Assembly: GCA_946406585.1 (NCBI GenBank)
Contig: CAMJLI010000004.1
Coordinates: 1 to 43,377 of the forward strand
Source of the DNA: an uncultured Prevotellaceae bacterium
GTDB lineage: Bacteria; Bacteroidota; Bacteroidia; Bacteroidales; Bacteroidaceae
Direction: 5' to 3'
Length of the DNA stretch: 43,377 nt
The notes beneath the pieces were generated by a model that had not been told where the DNA came from, did not search any database, and saw only the letters and a program-made list of their open reading frames with translations. Shown here piece after piece: positions 42,689-43,377 of the stretch; position 1 is the first letter of the stretch, and every line of letters starts with the position of its first letter. The translations under genes were made by a program, and so were the position numbers.

Positions 42689-43377
42689 TCAATTTATATT
42701 CCGTGTTTTGTATTTTATATAGCAATAAAGCAGTAGGCCGAATGGGACGGCGCAAAGGGTGAGCCAGGGGCGTGGCGACTCGCTGAGAAAGTGCTTGTTG
42801 CGGGCAAGCAAGCTACTCGACACATAGTGTATTGCCTCTACGAATCGTCTCTTTGCTTTTGGTGCCAGCACCATTGATGATTTTCTTATGAATGCGAAAC
42901 TCTTGGGGTTGCGTATGTATTGGCGTAGCATGTTCATGCTTGAGCCGTCTGCCCGATATTCCACTCTCACCAATGGCTCGTTGAGGATGAGCAGTTCGTA
43001 GTCTTGGTCTATCAGTTCGTAGAGCCATCCCAGCGACAGGTATTTCTCACCGGGGAAGATGGGGTAAGGTGGATATTGTCTTACCACACTCGTGCGATAG
43101 ACCATCTTCTTGTCCCCACAACCTCCTTCACTGTAGTAGCGTGCCACCGTGATCTGTTGGCGGTCAGTGGGCAGTGGTTTTCCAATGAGCTTGCCGTCGT
43201 AGTCTGTGTCGAGTCCGATGATTCCAGCAACTTTGTCATTGCCTTTCTCTTGCCAGAACTTGACTATTTTTTCCACGGCATCGTCGGGCATGTAGTCGTC
43301 GGAGTCGATGCAGGTGTTCAGCTCGGTTTCTATAAGTTTGTAGGCTGTATTGTGGGCTCCGTGCATGCCCTGGTTTT
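42689..43377 (-). CDS. GT2-family glycosyltransferase (N-terminus outside window)
   Basis: The 3' part of a GT2 glycosyltransferase gene runs off the right edge. The frame stays open past the first in-frame Met (43366), reading NQGMHGAHNTA. That matches the family's NxGxxxARN-type segment, so the Met is internal and about 75 N-terminal residues are missing. The metal-binding DSDDY follows near the end of the GT-A core. The remaining part has GEKYLSLGWLYELIDQDYELLIL, typical of capsule enzymes, and a C-terminal hydrophobic stretch that may contact the membrane. It is upstream of the EpsG-like gene in the same operon, whose promoter lies outside the window. Confidence 0.88.
   Translation of the reverse strand, partial: NQGMHGAHNTAYKLIETELNTCIDSDDYMPDDAVEKIVKFWQEKGNDKVAGIIGLDTDYDGKLIGKPLPTDRQQITVARYYSEGGCGDKKMVYRTSVVRQYPPYPIFPGEKYLSLGWLYELIDQDYELLILNEPLVRVEYRADGSSMNMLRQYIRNPKSFAFIRKSSMVLAPKAKRRFVEAIHYVSSSLLARNKHFLSESPRPWLTLCAVPFGLLLYCYIKYKTRNIN

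Noticed and set aside
1..43377. CRISPR arrays, tRNA genes, insertion sequences, phage genes
   Set aside because: Intergenic gaps are short; I saw no regularly spaced repeats, cloverleaf-like sequences, transposase or integrase motifs.

Overview
The window looks like chromosomal DNA of a Bacteroidales bacterium, most likely Prevotella or a close relative. Three things point that way. First, the genes are Bacteroidetes families: GldH, RicT/PSP1 beside holB, an Oar-type TonB-dependent receptor, BACON and OB-fold lipoproteins, a DUF4450-type hydrolase, and a secreted protein ending in a Prevotella-type C-terminal tail. Second, several intergenic regions carry the Bacteroidetes -7 promoter box TAnnTTTG, three of them with a good TTTG/TTG -33 box. 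Third, start codons mostly lack strong Shine-Dalgarno sequences. I see no tRNA, rRNA, CRISPR array, insertion sequence, prophage or integrase.

Layout. 1-2372: the 3' end of an MFS sugar transporter, then a secreted protein of unknown function. 2497-6641 (+): metF, holB, ricT and gldH. 6681-13138 (-): the cell-elongation operon in the order purH(IMP cyclohydrolase only)-mreB-mreC-mreD-mrdA-rodA. 13386-14801 (+): a divergent PurN-pyridoxal kinase fusion. 14805-21611 (-): an RluA-type pseudouridine synthase, a DUF4450-type hydrolase, a CE2 esterase and an acidic protein of unknown function. 21770-22480 (+): an IspD/TarI-type cytidylyltransferase that shares a bidirectional terminator with pnp (22619-24961, -). 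25217-30164 (+): an Oar-type outer-membrane receptor and a surface lipoprotein with BACON and OB-fold domains. 30292-35381 (+): a thioredoxin-fold lipoprotein without a CxxC motif, a small secreted protein, a YARHG/DUF3160 protein and a CapA-type protein. 35393-43377 (-): the downstream part of an exopolysaccharide locus (two GT2 enzymes, an EpsG-like polymerase, an acyltransferase, a GT4 and a PglD/NeuD-like acetyltransferase), which runs with start/stop overlaps into an S24/S26-type Ser-His peptidase and an ABC exporter.

How the genes work together. MreBCD, PBP2 and RodA form the elongasome. MetF, PurH and PurN all belong to folate or purine one-carbon metabolism, and two of them have unusual architecture: PurH lacks its formyltransferase half and PurN is fused to a B6-vitamer kinase. 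The DUF4450 protein and CE2 esterase probably act together on acetylated glycans outside the cytoplasm. The receptor and OB-fold lipoprotein probably form an outer-membrane uptake pair that is not of the SusCD type. The least explained arrangement is the peptidase-ABC exporter pair coupled to the polysaccharide locus. Most of the window is ordinary housekeeping DNA, and I found no clear sign of a wholly new system.
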